37,753 bases of DNA from WHSW01 sp963828755 (GCA_963828755.1 CAWHFY010000001.1:1-37753), one strand, 5' to 3'; positions 16,598 through 25,695 are shown, numbered from the stretch's first letter. A program made the numbers and translations. The notes: a model not told the origin generated them from the sequence alone.

Positions 16598-17871
16598 GTC
16601 CTGCCCTCGGCGGCCGCATACGACCGGATGAGCAGGATCTGATCGAGAAAGTACTTCGTCGCCCACGACGGGTACTTGAGCGGCACGTAACGACCCCAGA
16701 TCGGGAACGACCCCGCGATCGCACCCCGGCGCGGGCGCCCCACCGAATTCAGCGCCTGGACGAAGGCCAGGAAGTCGAGCAGCTCCCTCGACACCCTCAG
16801 CGCCTCCTCGTCGCCGGTGCGGCGGTGGATCTTCGTCGCCAGGATTCCGAGCTGCGCCGACCCGGTGAGCACCACCTCGGACCCCTTCGGGCGCCACTCG
16901 CTATCGAAGCGCCCTGGAAGTCGCCCGCCGGGCTCGACCCGGGCGATCATCGCCCGCGCCGGCAGTTCCCCCCGCTCGATCAGCTCCGGTTCGCCGAGGA
17001 TCTCGCCGATCTCGATCAGCCCATCGCTCGCATAGCAGAGGGTGTGGGTGATCGGCTCGCCGCCGCGCTGGCGCGTGTTCGCGCAGAGGTCGAACCATCC
17101 GTTCGGCCGCTGATTGGCAATCGCGAACTCGCTGTTGGCGAGCGCGGCCTTCGCGTAGCGGTCGTCGCCGGTCGCCGACCACAGCTGGGCCAGGCCTGCG
17201 GCGGCGTAGGTGTCGTAGGTGCGTCGCAGGCCGAGGTAACCCCACTTCGCCCAGCTTCCGTCCGACTCCTGGGTCGCGACCATCCAATCGCCGGCCCTGA
17301 CGGCGGCGTCGAGGTAGCGCTGCTCCCGGGTCTCGAGATGGGTTCGAACGAGTCCCCGCAGAATCTGCCCGGTGTTGAAGTTGACGGGCGGCTGTCCCTC
17401 GCCCTCGTAGAGGCTCTCAAACCCCCCCTCCGGCTTCTGCACCCGCAGCTCCCAGTCCGCCATCCGGATCGCACGCTCGGCCAGCTCGTCGTTGCCGAGC
17501 GCCGCGTGGTAGTCCCAGAAGGTCGGAATGATGTAGCCGGTCACCTCGGGATATCCGGGGGTCCAGCCCCCGAACCTGAGGTCCCCCACCCCGCCCGAGC
17601 CGACCTCGTTCTGTGAGCGGCAGATCCACCCGAGCGCGCGCGCGATCATCGTGTCGAGGCTCTCCCCCTGGGCTCGCGAGCGTTCGACGTAGTTCGCCCA
17701 CGGCGTGTCACGCCGGACCGCGGCCCAGTTGCGGGCGATCACCAACGCGTTCGGCGGCCAAGCCCAGGACACCGCCATCCAGGCCAAGTTGCGAAGGTTC
17801 CGGGCCGTCAGCGGGACGTCCCCGACCGCCCTCGGTCCCACCTGTGCGTACTCGTTCAGCGCTGCTCGCAT
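16594..17871 (-). CDS. Alpha/alpha-toroid protein, possible glycan-modifying enzyme
   Basis: The 425-residue product shows repeated helical units with terpenoid-cyclase/glycosidase-like QxxxG motifs: WICRSQNEVGSGG, WELRVQKPEGGF, WMVATQESDGSW and FAIANQRPNGWF. The repeats indicate an (alpha/alpha)6 barrel. A conserved-looking EVTGYIIPTFWDY recalls the C-terminal domain of glucuronyl C5-epimerases. No signal peptide is seen. I chose ATG 17871 because the upstream gene ends at 17885 and the first helix follows directly. With a heparin-lyase-like gene upstream, a uronic-acid-containing glycan is a reasonable guess. The exact reaction is not known from sequence. Confidence 0.7.
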   Translation of the reverse strand: MRAALNEYAQVGPRAVGDVPLTARNLRNLAWMAVSWAWPPNALVIARNWAAVRRDTPWANYVERSRAQGESLDTMIARALGWICRSQNEVGSGGVGDLRFGGWTPGYPEVTGYIIPTFWDYHAALGNDELAERAIRMADWELRVQKPEGGFESLYEGEGQPPVNFNTGQILRGLVRTHLETREQRYLDAAVRAGDWMVATQESDGSWAKWGYLGLRRTYDTYAAAGLAQLWSATGDDRYAKAALANSEFAIANQRPNGWFDLCANTRQRGGEPITHTLCYASDGLIEIGEILGEPELIERGELPARAMIARVEPGGRLPGRFDSEWRPKGSEVVLTGSAQLGILATKIHRRTGDEEALRVSRELLDFLAFVQALNSVGRPRRGAIAGSFPIWGRYVPLKYPSWATKYFLDQILLIRSYAAAEGRT

Positions 17872-17884
17872 GCGCGGCGCCAGC

Positions 17885-18715
17885 CTACTCAGCAAGGTAG
17901 ATGCCGACGTTGTCGACGCCGATCGAGCACTTGTATCCGTGGCAGCGGTAGCTCGGGTCGTGATAGACGCCGAGCCGCAGGTGCGAGGGGATCGGGTCGC
18001 CGTCGGCGAGCCCGTCCGAATCGTCCCCCGGGCCCTCGGGCACGAGGGTGGCCAGGTGCAGTTGCGGACTGCGCTCACCCCGGTCGAGCGCGTCGCCGTC
18101 GCCGTTCAGGTCGGCGGCGACGCGAACCGACCCGACGGACGGATCGGTCGAGTAGGTGACGTCGAAGGCGAACCGGGTCCAGTGGCCCCGCGTCGCCTGC
18201 GTCGACCACACCTGGGACACGTGCTCGGAGACCCCGCCACGCCGCAGCCGCCACCGTCCGTCGAACGCGTGCAGGGAGAGCACCGGGGTGCCGCCCCCGT
18301 TGTTGGACGGCTGCGATTGCTTCATCTGCATCACCGACTGCCATGTGCCGCGCTCGAGCGGGAACCGCTTCGAGAGCTTCAGCGACACGACCGTGATCAG
18401 CCGCTCCCCGCTGCGGTACAGCGCCACCGGGCTCGCGGGCCAATTGTTGCGCCCGATCTCGCAGCGCTCGCCGACGGCGTCATCGCCGTCGAGAACCCTG
18501 ATCGTGCGGTGGCCGCCCACCACGCGTACCCGGCTGCCGCGCTGGCAGTCGATCTTCCCCCAGACCGCCCGCGTGTCCCCGACGCTCCCGTCGTCGCTGA
18601 ACAAGGCGCTGCCGACGGCGGGGAAGCCGTTCGACGGGTTGGGCACCGGGACCAAGGGGGGCAGGACGCCCGCCGCCACAGCGAGCGCCGCGGCCAGCGA
18701 GGCGAACGCGAACAC
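17885..18715 (-). CDS. Heparin-lyase-like secreted polysaccharide lyase, copy 1
   Basis: The 276-residue protein has an N-terminal hydrophobic signal (MFAFASLAAALAVAAGVL) and a beta-jelly-roll lyase domain. Signatures shared with the copy at 25696-26908 are VMQMKQ, NNGGGTPVLSL, FDVTYSTDP and ADLNGDGDALDRGE. The last has the spacing of a calcium-binding loop. Paired cysteines near RCHGYKCSIGVDNVGIY could form a disulfide. Lyases of this fold cleave uronic-acid polysaccharides by beta-elimination, so it may trim the polymer made by this locus. The start is GTG 18715. It sits between the ligase gene (12 bases) and the toroid gene (13 bases) on the same strand. Confidence 0.8.
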   Translation of the reverse strand: MFAFASLAAALAVAAGVLPPLVPVPNPSNGFPAVGSALFSDDGSVGDTRAVWGKIDCQRGSRVRVVGGHRTIRVLDGDDAVGERCEIGRNNWPASPVALYRSGERLITVVSLKLSKRFPLERGTWQSVMQMKQSQPSNNGGGTPVLSLHAFDGRWRLRRGGVSEHVSQVWSTQATRGHWTRFAFDVTYSTDPSVGSVRVAADLNGDGDALDRGERSPQLHLATLVPEGPGDDSDGLADGDPIPSHLRLGVYHDPSYRCHGYKCSIGVDNVGIYLAE

Positions 18716-18727
18716 GCCGCGAGCGTA

Positions 18728-20227
18728 CTACTCGGCCCGGGAGGCCTCGATCAAGGCCTCGCGGTCGATCTTGCCCCGTGCGGTGCGGGCCAGCGCCTCG
18801 TGCAGGTGGATCCGGCGCGGCACCTTGTGGTCCTCGAGCGCCTCGGCGCACGCCCGCCGCAGCGCCGCCGGATCGAGCTCCTCACCCTCGACCGCGGCGA
18901 CGTGGGCGTGCACGGCCGATCCCAGGAGCCGATCCGGAACCCCGACCACAGCCGCCTCCCGCACGCCGGCGACCCCCTGCAGCACCTCCTCGACCTCGCG
19001 CGGGTACACCTTCTCGCCCCTGCACTTGATCAGATCGTCGGTCCGCCCGACCCAATGCAGGAAACCATCGCCATCGCGGCGGAACAGGTCGCCGGTGGCC
19101 AGCACGCGCTCGCCCGGCCAGCGCCCGGGACGCAGCCTCTCCGCCGTCGCCTCCGGGCGCCGCCAGTATCCGTGCATCACGTGCGGACCGCGCACGAGCA
19201 GTTCGCCGACCACGTCGGCGTCGGCCTCCCCCCCGGCCCCGTCGTCGATCCACGCGTCGGTGCCCGCCATCGCCCGCCCAGACGACGTTGGCCGCGCGTC
19301 GAGCTGGTCCGGCGGCAAGTAGGAGACGCGGATGCACTCGGTGAGCCCGTACATCAGGTAGAGCGAGGCGCCGGGAAAGGTCCGGCGCACCGCCTCGACG
19401 GTCGCGGCGGGCATCGAGGCCCCTGCGTTGGTCAAGAACCGCAGATCGGGCAGCTCGCGCTCGGCGAGGCCGCGGAGCGAGACGAGGACCTGGAAGATCG
19501 TCGGCACCCCGGGGAGCCCGGTGACGGCGTGCTCCTCGAGGGCGGCGACGATCCGCCCCGGGACCGAGATCCCCTGCTCGAGCACCAGCGTGGCGCCAAT
19601 CCGCATGCAGCAGAGCAGTTGGGAAAGCCCGTAGCCGAACGAGAGCTGCAGCAGGCAGAGGATGCGATCCTCCGGGACCAGCTCCAGGTACTCGACGATC
19701 GCATCGGTGGCGAAGGACAGGTTCCGGTGCGAGAGCATCGCGCCCTTGGGCTCACCCGTGGAGCCGGAGGTGAACAGGAGCGCTCCGAGATCGGTCTCCA
19801 GCACGGTGGGCGGATCTCCAGCGGTCTCGAGGTCGAGCGCGGAGAGGACCCGAGCCCCGCCCGCGGGGCGAGCCGCCTCACGGGCGAGCGGAGCGTGTTC
19901 CGGGTCGGCGATCACGAGCGCCGGTTCGATGTCGGCGAGTGACGCCGTCAGCCGGTCGCGCTTGATGGTCGGGTTGAACGGGGCGATCGCGGCCCCGGAG
20001 CGCAGCACCCCCTCGATCGCGACCACTGCGTCGACTCCGTTCGGGACCACGGTCGCGACTCGGTCGCCGCGGCCGATGCCGCGCTCGCCGAGCGCCGCGG
20101 CGAGCGCCGCGCTGCGCTGGTCGAGCTCGCCGTAGGTGACCGTCTCGTCGCCGTGGATCACCGCCAGGCGCCCGGGATCGCGGCCGGCCACCGCGGCGAG
20201 ATCGTCGGCGACGGTGCGAGTTCTCAC
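18728..20227 (-). CDS. AMP-forming acyl-CoA/ACP ligase
   Basis: The 499-residue enzyme belongs to the ANL superfamily. It has the P-loop-like motif LLFTSGSTGEPKGAMLSHRN, the YGLTEC motif, TGDLFRRDGDGFLHWVGRTD (motifs A7-A8) and the hinge region IKCRGEKVYPREVEEVL, with the catalytic Lys in ARTARGKIDREALI at the end. It activates a carboxylic acid as an acyl-adenylate and transfers it to a thiol, here most likely the acyl carrier protein encoded just upstream. GTG 20227 overlaps the ACP stop by four bases. Ligases of this subtype occur in XrtA exopolysaccharide loci. The acid substrate is not known. Confidence 0.9.
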   Translation of the reverse strand: MRTRTVADDLAAVAGRDPGRLAVIHGDETVTYGELDQRSAALAAALGERGIGRGDRVATVVPNGVDAVVAIEGVLRSGAAIAPFNPTIKRDRLTASLADIEPALVIADPEHAPLAREAARPAGGARVLSALDLETAGDPPTVLETDLGALLFTSGSTGEPKGAMLSHRNLSFATDAIVEYLELVPEDRILCLLQLSFGYGLSQLLCCMRIGATLVLEQGISVPGRIVAALEEHAVTGLPGVPTIFQVLVSLRGLAERELPDLRFLTNAGASMPAATVEAVRRTFPGASLYLMYGLTECIRVSYLPPDQLDARPTSSGRAMAGTDAWIDDGAGGEADADVVGELLVRGPHVMHGYWRRPEATAERLRPGRWPGERVLATGDLFRRDGDGFLHWVGRTDDLIKCRGEKVYPREVEEVLQGVAGVREAAVVGVPDRLLGSAVHAHVAAVEGEELDPAALRRACAEALEDHKVPRRIHLHEALARTARGKIDREALIEASRAE

Positions 20228-20487
20228 CCCGGCGCCTGCTTGCGGGCGACGAAGCCGACGATCGCGTCGATCGAGCCGAGGTTCTCCTCGGTGATCTCGA
20301 CGTCGGTGATCTCGATCGCGTAGCGGCTCTGGATCTCCTCGACCAGCTCGATGAACCCGAAGGAGTCGACGATCCCGAGCGACAGGAACTGGTCGGAGTC
20401 GGAGAGCTCGACGTCTGGATGCATGTAGAGGAAGTTGTCCTCCACGAAAACGCGCATCTCTTTGCGGACGGTTGCCTCCTCGGTCAT
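20224..20487 (-). CDS. Acyl carrier protein
   Basis: The 87-residue acidic protein has the carrier-protein fold, with the phosphopantetheine Ser in LGIVDSFGFIELVEEIQ. The usual D-S-L is D-S-F here. The partner helix ITEENLGSIDAIVGFV is normal. ATG 20487 is preceded by GAGGAGAG at good spacing and overlaps the AsnB stop by one base; a TTG three bases earlier is less likely. It probably carries the acyl group activated by the downstream ligase for delivery to a FemAB/GNAT enzyme or amidotransferase (inference). Confidence 0.9.
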   Translation of the reverse strand: MTEEATVRKEMRVFVEDNFLYMHPDVELSDSDQFLSLGIVDSFGFIELVEEIQSRYAIEITDVEITEENLGSIDAIVGFVARKQAPG

Positions 20488-22451
20488 CAACTCTCCTCGC
20501 TCGGGCTTTCAGTGCGGTCGATTCTTACGCGAGGCGTGGCGGTCTCGGCCTCCGGCTCAGCCTCGCGGGTGCAGAATTCCTGGTGCCAGAGCTGCGTGCT
20601 GAGGATGCCGACCAGCGCCATGCCCTCACGGACGCCGGTCGCGCGGCCCGCGCGACACCTGCGCACGAGACCGGAGACCCGCTCGGGATCCCAGAAGCCG
20701 GTCTCGGCGAGGCCTGATGGCGAGAGCAGCTCGGCAACCCACCCGGGCGCGCCGTCGGCGAAGAACGGCGTCACCTCGGGCGCCCGGTAGGGCTGCTTCG
20801 GCCGCGCCGCGATCTCATCCGGGAGCAGCTTCTCGGCCAGCTCGCGGAGGACGATCTTGTCTCGCATGCCGTCGAGCTTGCGCTCCGCCGGCAGCGCCGC
20901 CGAGTGCGCGAAAACGCGATGGTCGAGGAACGGGTACCGGCCCTCGACCCCGCTCGCCATCGCCACCCGGTCCCCCTGCGAGGCGAGCAGGTACGGCTCC
21001 AACAACGTCGTCACCTCGAGCCAGGCGGCGCGCTCGAGGCTGCTCCAGCGGTCGAACCCGGCCGGCAGGCGCTCGCGCAACCGCTCCAGCGACCGGGGCG
21101 GGTCGAGCTCATGGCGGAGCTCGGGGCTGTAGAAGGCGCGAACGGCCGCGGTCGCCTCAGCCCGGGTCAGATGCGAGGCGAGCGGATCGTCGCCGGCCCC
21201 CGTCTCGAGCATGAAGCGGCTGAAGGCCGGGCCGCGACGCGCGCCGCCCTCGCCGAGGTACGGATAGAGCTGCGCGAGCATCTCGCGGGCGCGCTCGGGC
21301 TCGCTTTGACTGAGCTCCCGGATCGCCACCTCCTTGAACAGGTCGTAGCCCCAGAACAGCTCGTCGGCTCCCTCGCCGGTGATCACGACCGTGAGGTCGT
21401 TGGCCCGCACCTCGCGCGCGAGCAGGTACAGGGGGACGGGGGCCGTGCGCACCAGCGGCGTCTCGGTGTGCCGGACCACGTCGGGCAGCGCCCCGGCGAT
21501 CTCGGGTGCGCCGACCTCGATCACGTGGTGTTGCGTCCCGAGCGCGCGGGCGACTGCGCGCTGATGGCTGCCCTCGTCGTAGCCGGGCTCGTGGAAGGCG
21601 ACCGAGAAGGTCCGCAGCTCGCCGTGTTTCTCGCGCTGAGCGATCGCGCTGATCAGGCTCGAGTCGAGGCCGCCGGACAGGTAGGCGCCCACCGGGACGT
21701 CGGCTCGCAGCCGCAGGTGGACGCTGTCAGCGAGCAGCTCGGCCAGGTCCTGGGCGGGCTCGCTGGTCTGGTACGCGGGCTCCCACCAGCGCCGGCGCTC
21801 GACCTCGCGCCCGTCCTCGAAGACGAGCAGCTCGCCCGGGCCGAGCTGCTCGACGCCGGCAAAGGGCGTCCGCGGCGGTCGAGCGCCCCAGAGGGTGAAG
21901 ACGTCGTCGATCCCGAACGGGTCCGGCTCGGCACCGACCTCGCCCGACGCGAACAGCGCCTTGGCCTCGGAGCCGAAGACGACCGTGCCGTCGGCGAGCC
22001 GCGCCAAGAACAGCGGCCGGACCCCGAACCGGTCGCGGACCAGGGTCAGCCGCCGCCGCTCGGGCTGCCACCACGCGAACGCGAACTGGCCGTTGAAGCG
22101 CTCGAGGGCGGCGAGTCCGTCCCGCTCGAGCAGTCGCAGGGCCACCTCCGTGTCGCTCGCTGTCTCGAACCGCTCCCCGGCGTCGGCGAGCTCCTTCCTG
22201 AGCTCGACGTGGTTGTAGATCTCACCGTTGTAGACGAGCAGCGAACCCCCGGGGCCGGATTCGAGCGGCTGCCAGCCACCGGGCAGATCGACGATCGCGA
22301 GCCTCGTCGAGACGAAGCCGGCACCCGGATCCATCGCGAGCCCGAATCCGTCCGGTCCCCGGTGGCGGATCGCCGCCGCCATCCGGAGCAGCGCCGTCTC
22401 GCTCACCCGGCCGCCGGCGTGCGGCCGCACGATGCCCGCCACCCCGCACAC
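20487..22451 (-). CDS. asnB: Asparagine-synthase-like glutamine amidotransferase
   Basis: The 654-residue protein starts at GTG 22451 so that Cys2 (CGVAGI) becomes the N-terminal nucleophile of the class II glutaminase after Met removal. Glutaminase signatures are RHRGPDGFG, LVYNGEIYNH and RDRFGVRPLF. The synthetase domain has the PP-loop YLSGGLDSSLISA (about residue 250) and ITGEGADELFWGYD. Canonical AsnB amidates aspartate with ATP. Homologues in exopolysaccharide loci probably amidate another acid, such as a sugar acid or acyl-ACP (inference). It is two bases downstream of the NAD-synthase-like gene and one base overlaps the ACP gene. Confidence 0.9.
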   Translation of the reverse strand: MCGVAGIVRPHAGGRVSETALLRMAAAIRHRGPDGFGLAMDPGAGFVSTRLAIVDLPGGWQPLESGPGGSLLVYNGEIYNHVELRKELADAGERFETASDTEVALRLLERDGLAALERFNGQFAFAWWQPERRRLTLVRDRFGVRPLFLARLADGTVVFGSEAKALFASGEVGAEPDPFGIDDVFTLWGARPPRTPFAGVEQLGPGELLVFEDGREVERRRWWEPAYQTSEPAQDLAELLADSVHLRLRADVPVGAYLSGGLDSSLISAIAQREKHGELRTFSVAFHEPGYDEGSHQRAVARALGTQHHVIEVGAPEIAGALPDVVRHTETPLVRTAPVPLYLLAREVRANDLTVVITGEGADELFWGYDLFKEVAIRELSQSEPERAREMLAQLYPYLGEGGARRGPAFSRFMLETGAGDDPLASHLTRAEATAAVRAFYSPELRHELDPPRSLERLRERLPAGFDRWSSLERAAWLEVTTLLEPYLLASQGDRVAMASGVEGRYPFLDHRVFAHSAALPAERKLDGMRDKIVLRELAEKLLPDEIAARPKQPYRAPEVTPFFADGAPGWVAELLSPSGLAETGFWDPERVSGLVRRCRAGRATGVREGMALVGILSTQLWHQEFCTREAEPEAETATPRVRIDRTESPSEES

Positions 22452-22453
22452 GG

Positions 22454-23455
22454 TCAATCGTGAGGGTCGACGATCACCGCGGGTGCGTGCAGGTATCCGG
22501 TCGCGACCCGGCGCCGCTCGATCTCGCGATAGGCGGCGTCGACCTCGTCGGCCGACAGCTCGACCCGCTCGGCGAGATCCGCGGGCGCGACGCCGCTCGC
22601 GTGTCCCCAGACCAGCAGGTCCATGCGCTCGTACGGGTGGCCGAAGTAGAACTCCTCCTGGGTCTGCGGGAGGCTGAAGGTCTCGGTTGTCGGCTGGCGC
22701 GTCGCGATCCCCTCCGGCAGCCCGAGCCGGGCAGCGAGGGCGTAGACCTGGGTCTTGAAGATTCGCGCGATCGGCTTCACGTCGGCGAGCCCGTCGCCGC
22801 CCTTGACGAAGAAGCCCTGGTCGTACTCGAGCAGGTTCGGGGTTCCGGCGACGGCGTAACCGAGCTGGTCGGCCCACGTGTACTCGAGGAGCTTGCGCAC
22901 GCGCTGCTTCATGTTGGTGGCGGCGAGTAGCGCGCGGTACGGGCCCGACGGCATTCGCCGCGACTCCGTGCTCCCGTCCGGACGCTCGACGACGACCGAG
23001 AAGACGACGACCCCGCCGGCCGGCGGCGAGCGAACCAGCTTGTGCTTCCAGTTCGGCTCGTACTCCGGGAACACCTCCTTGATCGCCGCGTCCCGGCGCG
23101 CGTAGCACCCGAGGCCCTCGAGCGCCGCGGTGATCGGCTCCTCCACCGTTCGCGCGCCGAGCTCATTTGCGAGCTCGAGGCCGAGATCGGACGAGGCGGT
23201 CCCGACGTCGCGCTCCGGTAAGCGCAGACAGAGGACGTTCTCGGATCCCACGGCTCTGCAGGCGATCCCGGCGACGACGCCGGAGTCGACGCCCCCGGAG
23301 ACGGCGACGACCAGGCCGCGACGGCCGAGCTCGCGAACCGCCGCCGCAGTCCCGGCCGCGAGCTGCTCGATGCAGGAGTCGGCGTCGAAGTCCGACGGGT
23401 CATCGGCCGCCCAGCGCTCGAGGTCGTTGGGGCCGAGGTTGGCCACGTCCGTCAC
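22454..23455 (-). CDS. NAD-synthase-like PP-loop ATPase (divergent NadE family)
   Basis: The 333-residue protein has the N-type ATP pyrophosphatase loop VVAVSGGVDSGVVAGIA (about residues 50-66) and the NadE-like segment GFFVKGGDGLADVKPIARIF, then KTQVYALAARLGLP. No glutaminase or nitrilase domain is present, so it would need free ammonia or a partner. It is longer than usual ammonia-dependent NAD synthases because of an insertion around residues 115-165. The canonical GTGNKSE-type loop reads AGTPNLLEYDQ. Its place beside AsnB, ACP and acyl ligase suggests an amide- or adenylate-forming role on a cell-surface intermediate, rather than housekeeping NAD synthesis (inference). GTG 23455 overlaps the glycosyltransferase stop. 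Confidence 0.82.
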   Translation of the reverse strand: MTDVANLGPNDLERWAADDPSDFDADSCIEQLAAGTAAAVRELGRRGLVVAVSGGVDSGVVAGIACRAVGSENVLCLRLPERDVGTASSDLGLELANELGARTVEEPITAALEGLGCYARRDAAIKEVFPEYEPNWKHKLVRSPPAGGVVVFSVVVERPDGSTESRRMPSGPYRALLAATNMKQRVRKLLEYTWADQLGYAVAGTPNLLEYDQGFFVKGGDGLADVKPIARIFKTQVYALAARLGLPEGIATRQPTTETFSLPQTQEEFYFGHPYERMDLLVWGHASGVAPADLAERVELSADEVDAAYREIERRRVATGYLHAPAVIVDPHD

Positions 23456-24681
23456 GCGGCCACTCTAAGGGAGCCTGCGGCTCGATGGAGGATTTCCTCG
23501 AGACGATCGGCCTGGCGCTCGCGCAGGTTCGCGGCCGCGTACGCGCGCCCCGCCGACGCGAGGGTCTCGCGCAGGGCGGAGTCGTCGCGCAACCGTCGCA
23601 CCGCGGCCGCGAGCGCCGCCGGATTCCCTGGCGCGACCGGTTCGGCGATCCGCTCCCGCTCGGCGATCCGCGCGGCCTCCCCGCGGGCGGCGACGATCAC
23701 GGGCAGACCCAGGGCGCAGCAGTCGTATAGCTTCGACGGGACCGCGTACTCGATCCCGGGCGAGTCGGCGAGCGAGACCAGGAGCGCATCGGAGGCCCGC
23801 ATCATCTCCGCGGCCCTCGGCCGGGCCAACATCCCGGTGAAGGTCACGCGACCCGGCGCGATCCGCATCGCGAGTCGCTCGACCTCGGCCCGCGAGGGCC
23901 CGTCGCCGACGATCACCAGGCCGAACTCGGGCCCGAGCTCGGCAGCGGCCTCAACCGCCGTCGCCAGGTCCTGCGCGAGGCCGACGTTGCCGGCGTAGGT
24001 CCAGACGAAGGTCTCCGCCGCAGTGCCGAGGACCGCGCGGTCCGCGTCGAGGCCGGCGAACTTGATCCACTCGGCGGTCGTGCCGCTGGGCAGGTGGTGG
24101 ACCTTGGCCGGGTCGCCGCAGATCGCTCCGATGTGGGCCGCCGACCCCTCGCTCGGCGTGGTGATCGCGTCGGCGCTCGAGTACAGCCTCCGCTCAAGCG
24201 CCTCGAGCGCGGCGATCGTGCGCGCCCCGCGCAGCTCCCCGACCGCCACCGCCGCCGCCGGCCAGAGGTCGCGGACGTCCAGCACCCAAGGGACCCGATG
24301 GCGCGCGGCGACGGCCATCCCCGCGGCGCCGACCGGCAGCGGCGGCGATGACGCGTAGACGACGTCGGGGCGCGCGCCCAGCACACCGGTGAGGGTGCCG
24401 CCCACCGCGTAGCCGCCGTAGTTCGCGAGCCTCGTGCGAAGCGTCTTGTTCGGCGAGGTCGGGACGCGGAGGTACTGAACCTCGAAGCCGTCGAGCTGAC
24501 GGCGGTCGATCAGGCGCTCGCCGTAGCCGGGCTGGACGACTCCGAGCGGATGGCTGGGTGCCTCGGCGATCACCTCGACCCGGTGGCCGCGCGCGCTCAG
24601 CAGTGTCGCGAAGGCGTGCAGCCGCGCCGCCGCAGCGGTCAGCTCGGGCGCGAAGTATTGCGTCAGGATCAGCAGTCGCAC
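23452..24681 (-). CDS. GT4 glycosyltransferase, WbuB-like
   Basis: The 409-residue protein begins MRLLILTQYFAPELTAAAAR, the usual start of WbuB/WcaI-like GT4 enzymes. It has DLWPAAAVAVG, TYAGNVGLAQDLATAVEAA and the donor-site motif VPSKLYDCCALGLPVIVAA. It is predicted to add a deoxy- or amino-sugar to the lipid-linked repeat unit. It is the first gene of the nine-gene minus-strand operon ending at 14901. The divergent sulfotransferase starts 23 bases away, so the operon promoter must lie in or near 24682-24760. Confidence 0.9.
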   Translation of the reverse strand: MRLLILTQYFAPELTAAAARLHAFATLLSARGHRVEVIAEAPSHPLGVVQPGYGERLIDRRQLDGFEVQYLRVPTSPNKTLRTRLANYGGYAVGGTLTGVLGARPDVVYASSPPLPVGAAGMAVAARHRVPWVLDVRDLWPAAAVAVGELRGARTIAALEALERRLYSSADAITTPSEGSAAHIGAICGDPAKVHHLPSGTTAEWIKFAGLDADRAVLGTAAETFVWTYAGNVGLAQDLATAVEAAAELGPEFGLVIVGDGPSRAEVERLAMRIAPGRVTFTGMLARPRAAEMMRASDALLVSLADSPGIEYAVPSKLYDCCALGLPVIVAARGEAARIAERERIAEPVAPGNPAALAAAVRRLRDDSALRETLASAGRAYAAANLRERQADRLEEILHRAAGSLRVAA

Positions 24682-24704
24682 GGCAGGCCAGGGTAGTGTT
24701 CGCG

Positions 24705-25677
24705 ATGATGACGACGGCAGCGGAGGAGGTCGACCGACCGATCTTCTTCATCGGGATGCCGCGGGGGGGGACGTCGCTGACCTTCGCCTCGTTCGCGGCC
24801 CACGGCGATCTGGGCTGGTTCTCGCAGTACATGGATCGCGCCCCCTGGCTGCCCGGGTCCGCGGCGCTGCACTCGCCTGGCCTTCGCCGCGCCGGCGACG
24901 CGTAAAGACGTCGCCCGTCACGGCGTCAGGCGCTCGCTCGTCGAGCGCCTGCAGATCGCGCCCTCGGAGGCCTACAACCTGTGGGAGCGTCTGTGCGGCG
25001 AGGAGTTCGTGGATTCCTACCTGCTCTCCGTAACGGCGAGCGAGGGCCAGCGCCGGCGGGTCCGGGGACGGGTGCGCCGCACGCTCCTGCTTCAGGGGAA
25101 GCCCAGGTTCTGCGCCAAGCTCACGGGTCCCGGCCGGATCGGCTTCCTGACCTCGATCTTCCCCGAGGCCCGCTTCGTCCACGTGATCCGCGACCCGCGG
25201 GCGGTCGTCGACTCGCTGCTTCGGGTGCGCTTCTGGCGCGAGACCGGGCGCTACACGCAGCCGGCGTGGAGGGGCGGCCTCACCGACGCCGACCTTGCCG
25301 CCTGGCACCGGTACGACACCCCCGAGGCGCTCGCCGCCGTCCAATGGGGGGCGGTCCTACGGACGACCCGCGCGGAGGCGGCCACGTTGCGCCCCGGCGC
25401 CTATCGGGAATTGCACTACGAGGATTTCGTCACCGACCCCGTGCGACGGCTGCGGGAGCTGTTCGAGTTCGCGGACCTCGCTGACGACCCGAACGCGCAC
25501 GAGTTCGTCGCCGAACGCCTGCGGGTCCGAGATCTGTCGCAAGGCTGGCGCGAGCGCCTGCCGGCGGAGCGGGTCGGCGAGATCGAGCAGCTTCTCGCTG
25601 GCCCGATGACCGACCTCGGATACGAGCCGGCCGGAACGGCGAACGGGGCCGGGCCAGAGGGTCCCGCCTCGTCGTGA
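24705..25677 (+). pseudogene. Sulfotransferase interrupted by one apparent frameshift
   Basis: The N-terminal part starts at ATG 24705 (or 24708) and carries the PAPS 5'-phosphosulfate loop RPIFFIGMPRGGTSLTF. Near 24870 the sense moves to the next frame, continuing TRLAFAAPATRKDVARHGVR and then LCGEEFVDSYLLS. The 3'-phosphate-binding motif is RFVHVIRDPRAVVDSLLRVR. Removing one base near 24865-24875 gives a single frame of 972 bases (323 residues), normal for this family. The enzyme would sulfate a carbohydrate or lipid from PAPS. A sulfated glycan fits a heparin-lyase-like neighbour. Error or recent mutation cannot be told apart from the sequence. Confidence 0.78.
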
Positions 25678-25695
25678 GCCCGGTCCAAGCCCGGA

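Noticed and set aside
17705..19942. Long plus-strand open frame opposite the toroid, lyase and ligase genes
   Set aside because: The minus-strand genes have clear family motifs. The plus-strand product is Arg/Ala/Pro/Gly-rich noise.
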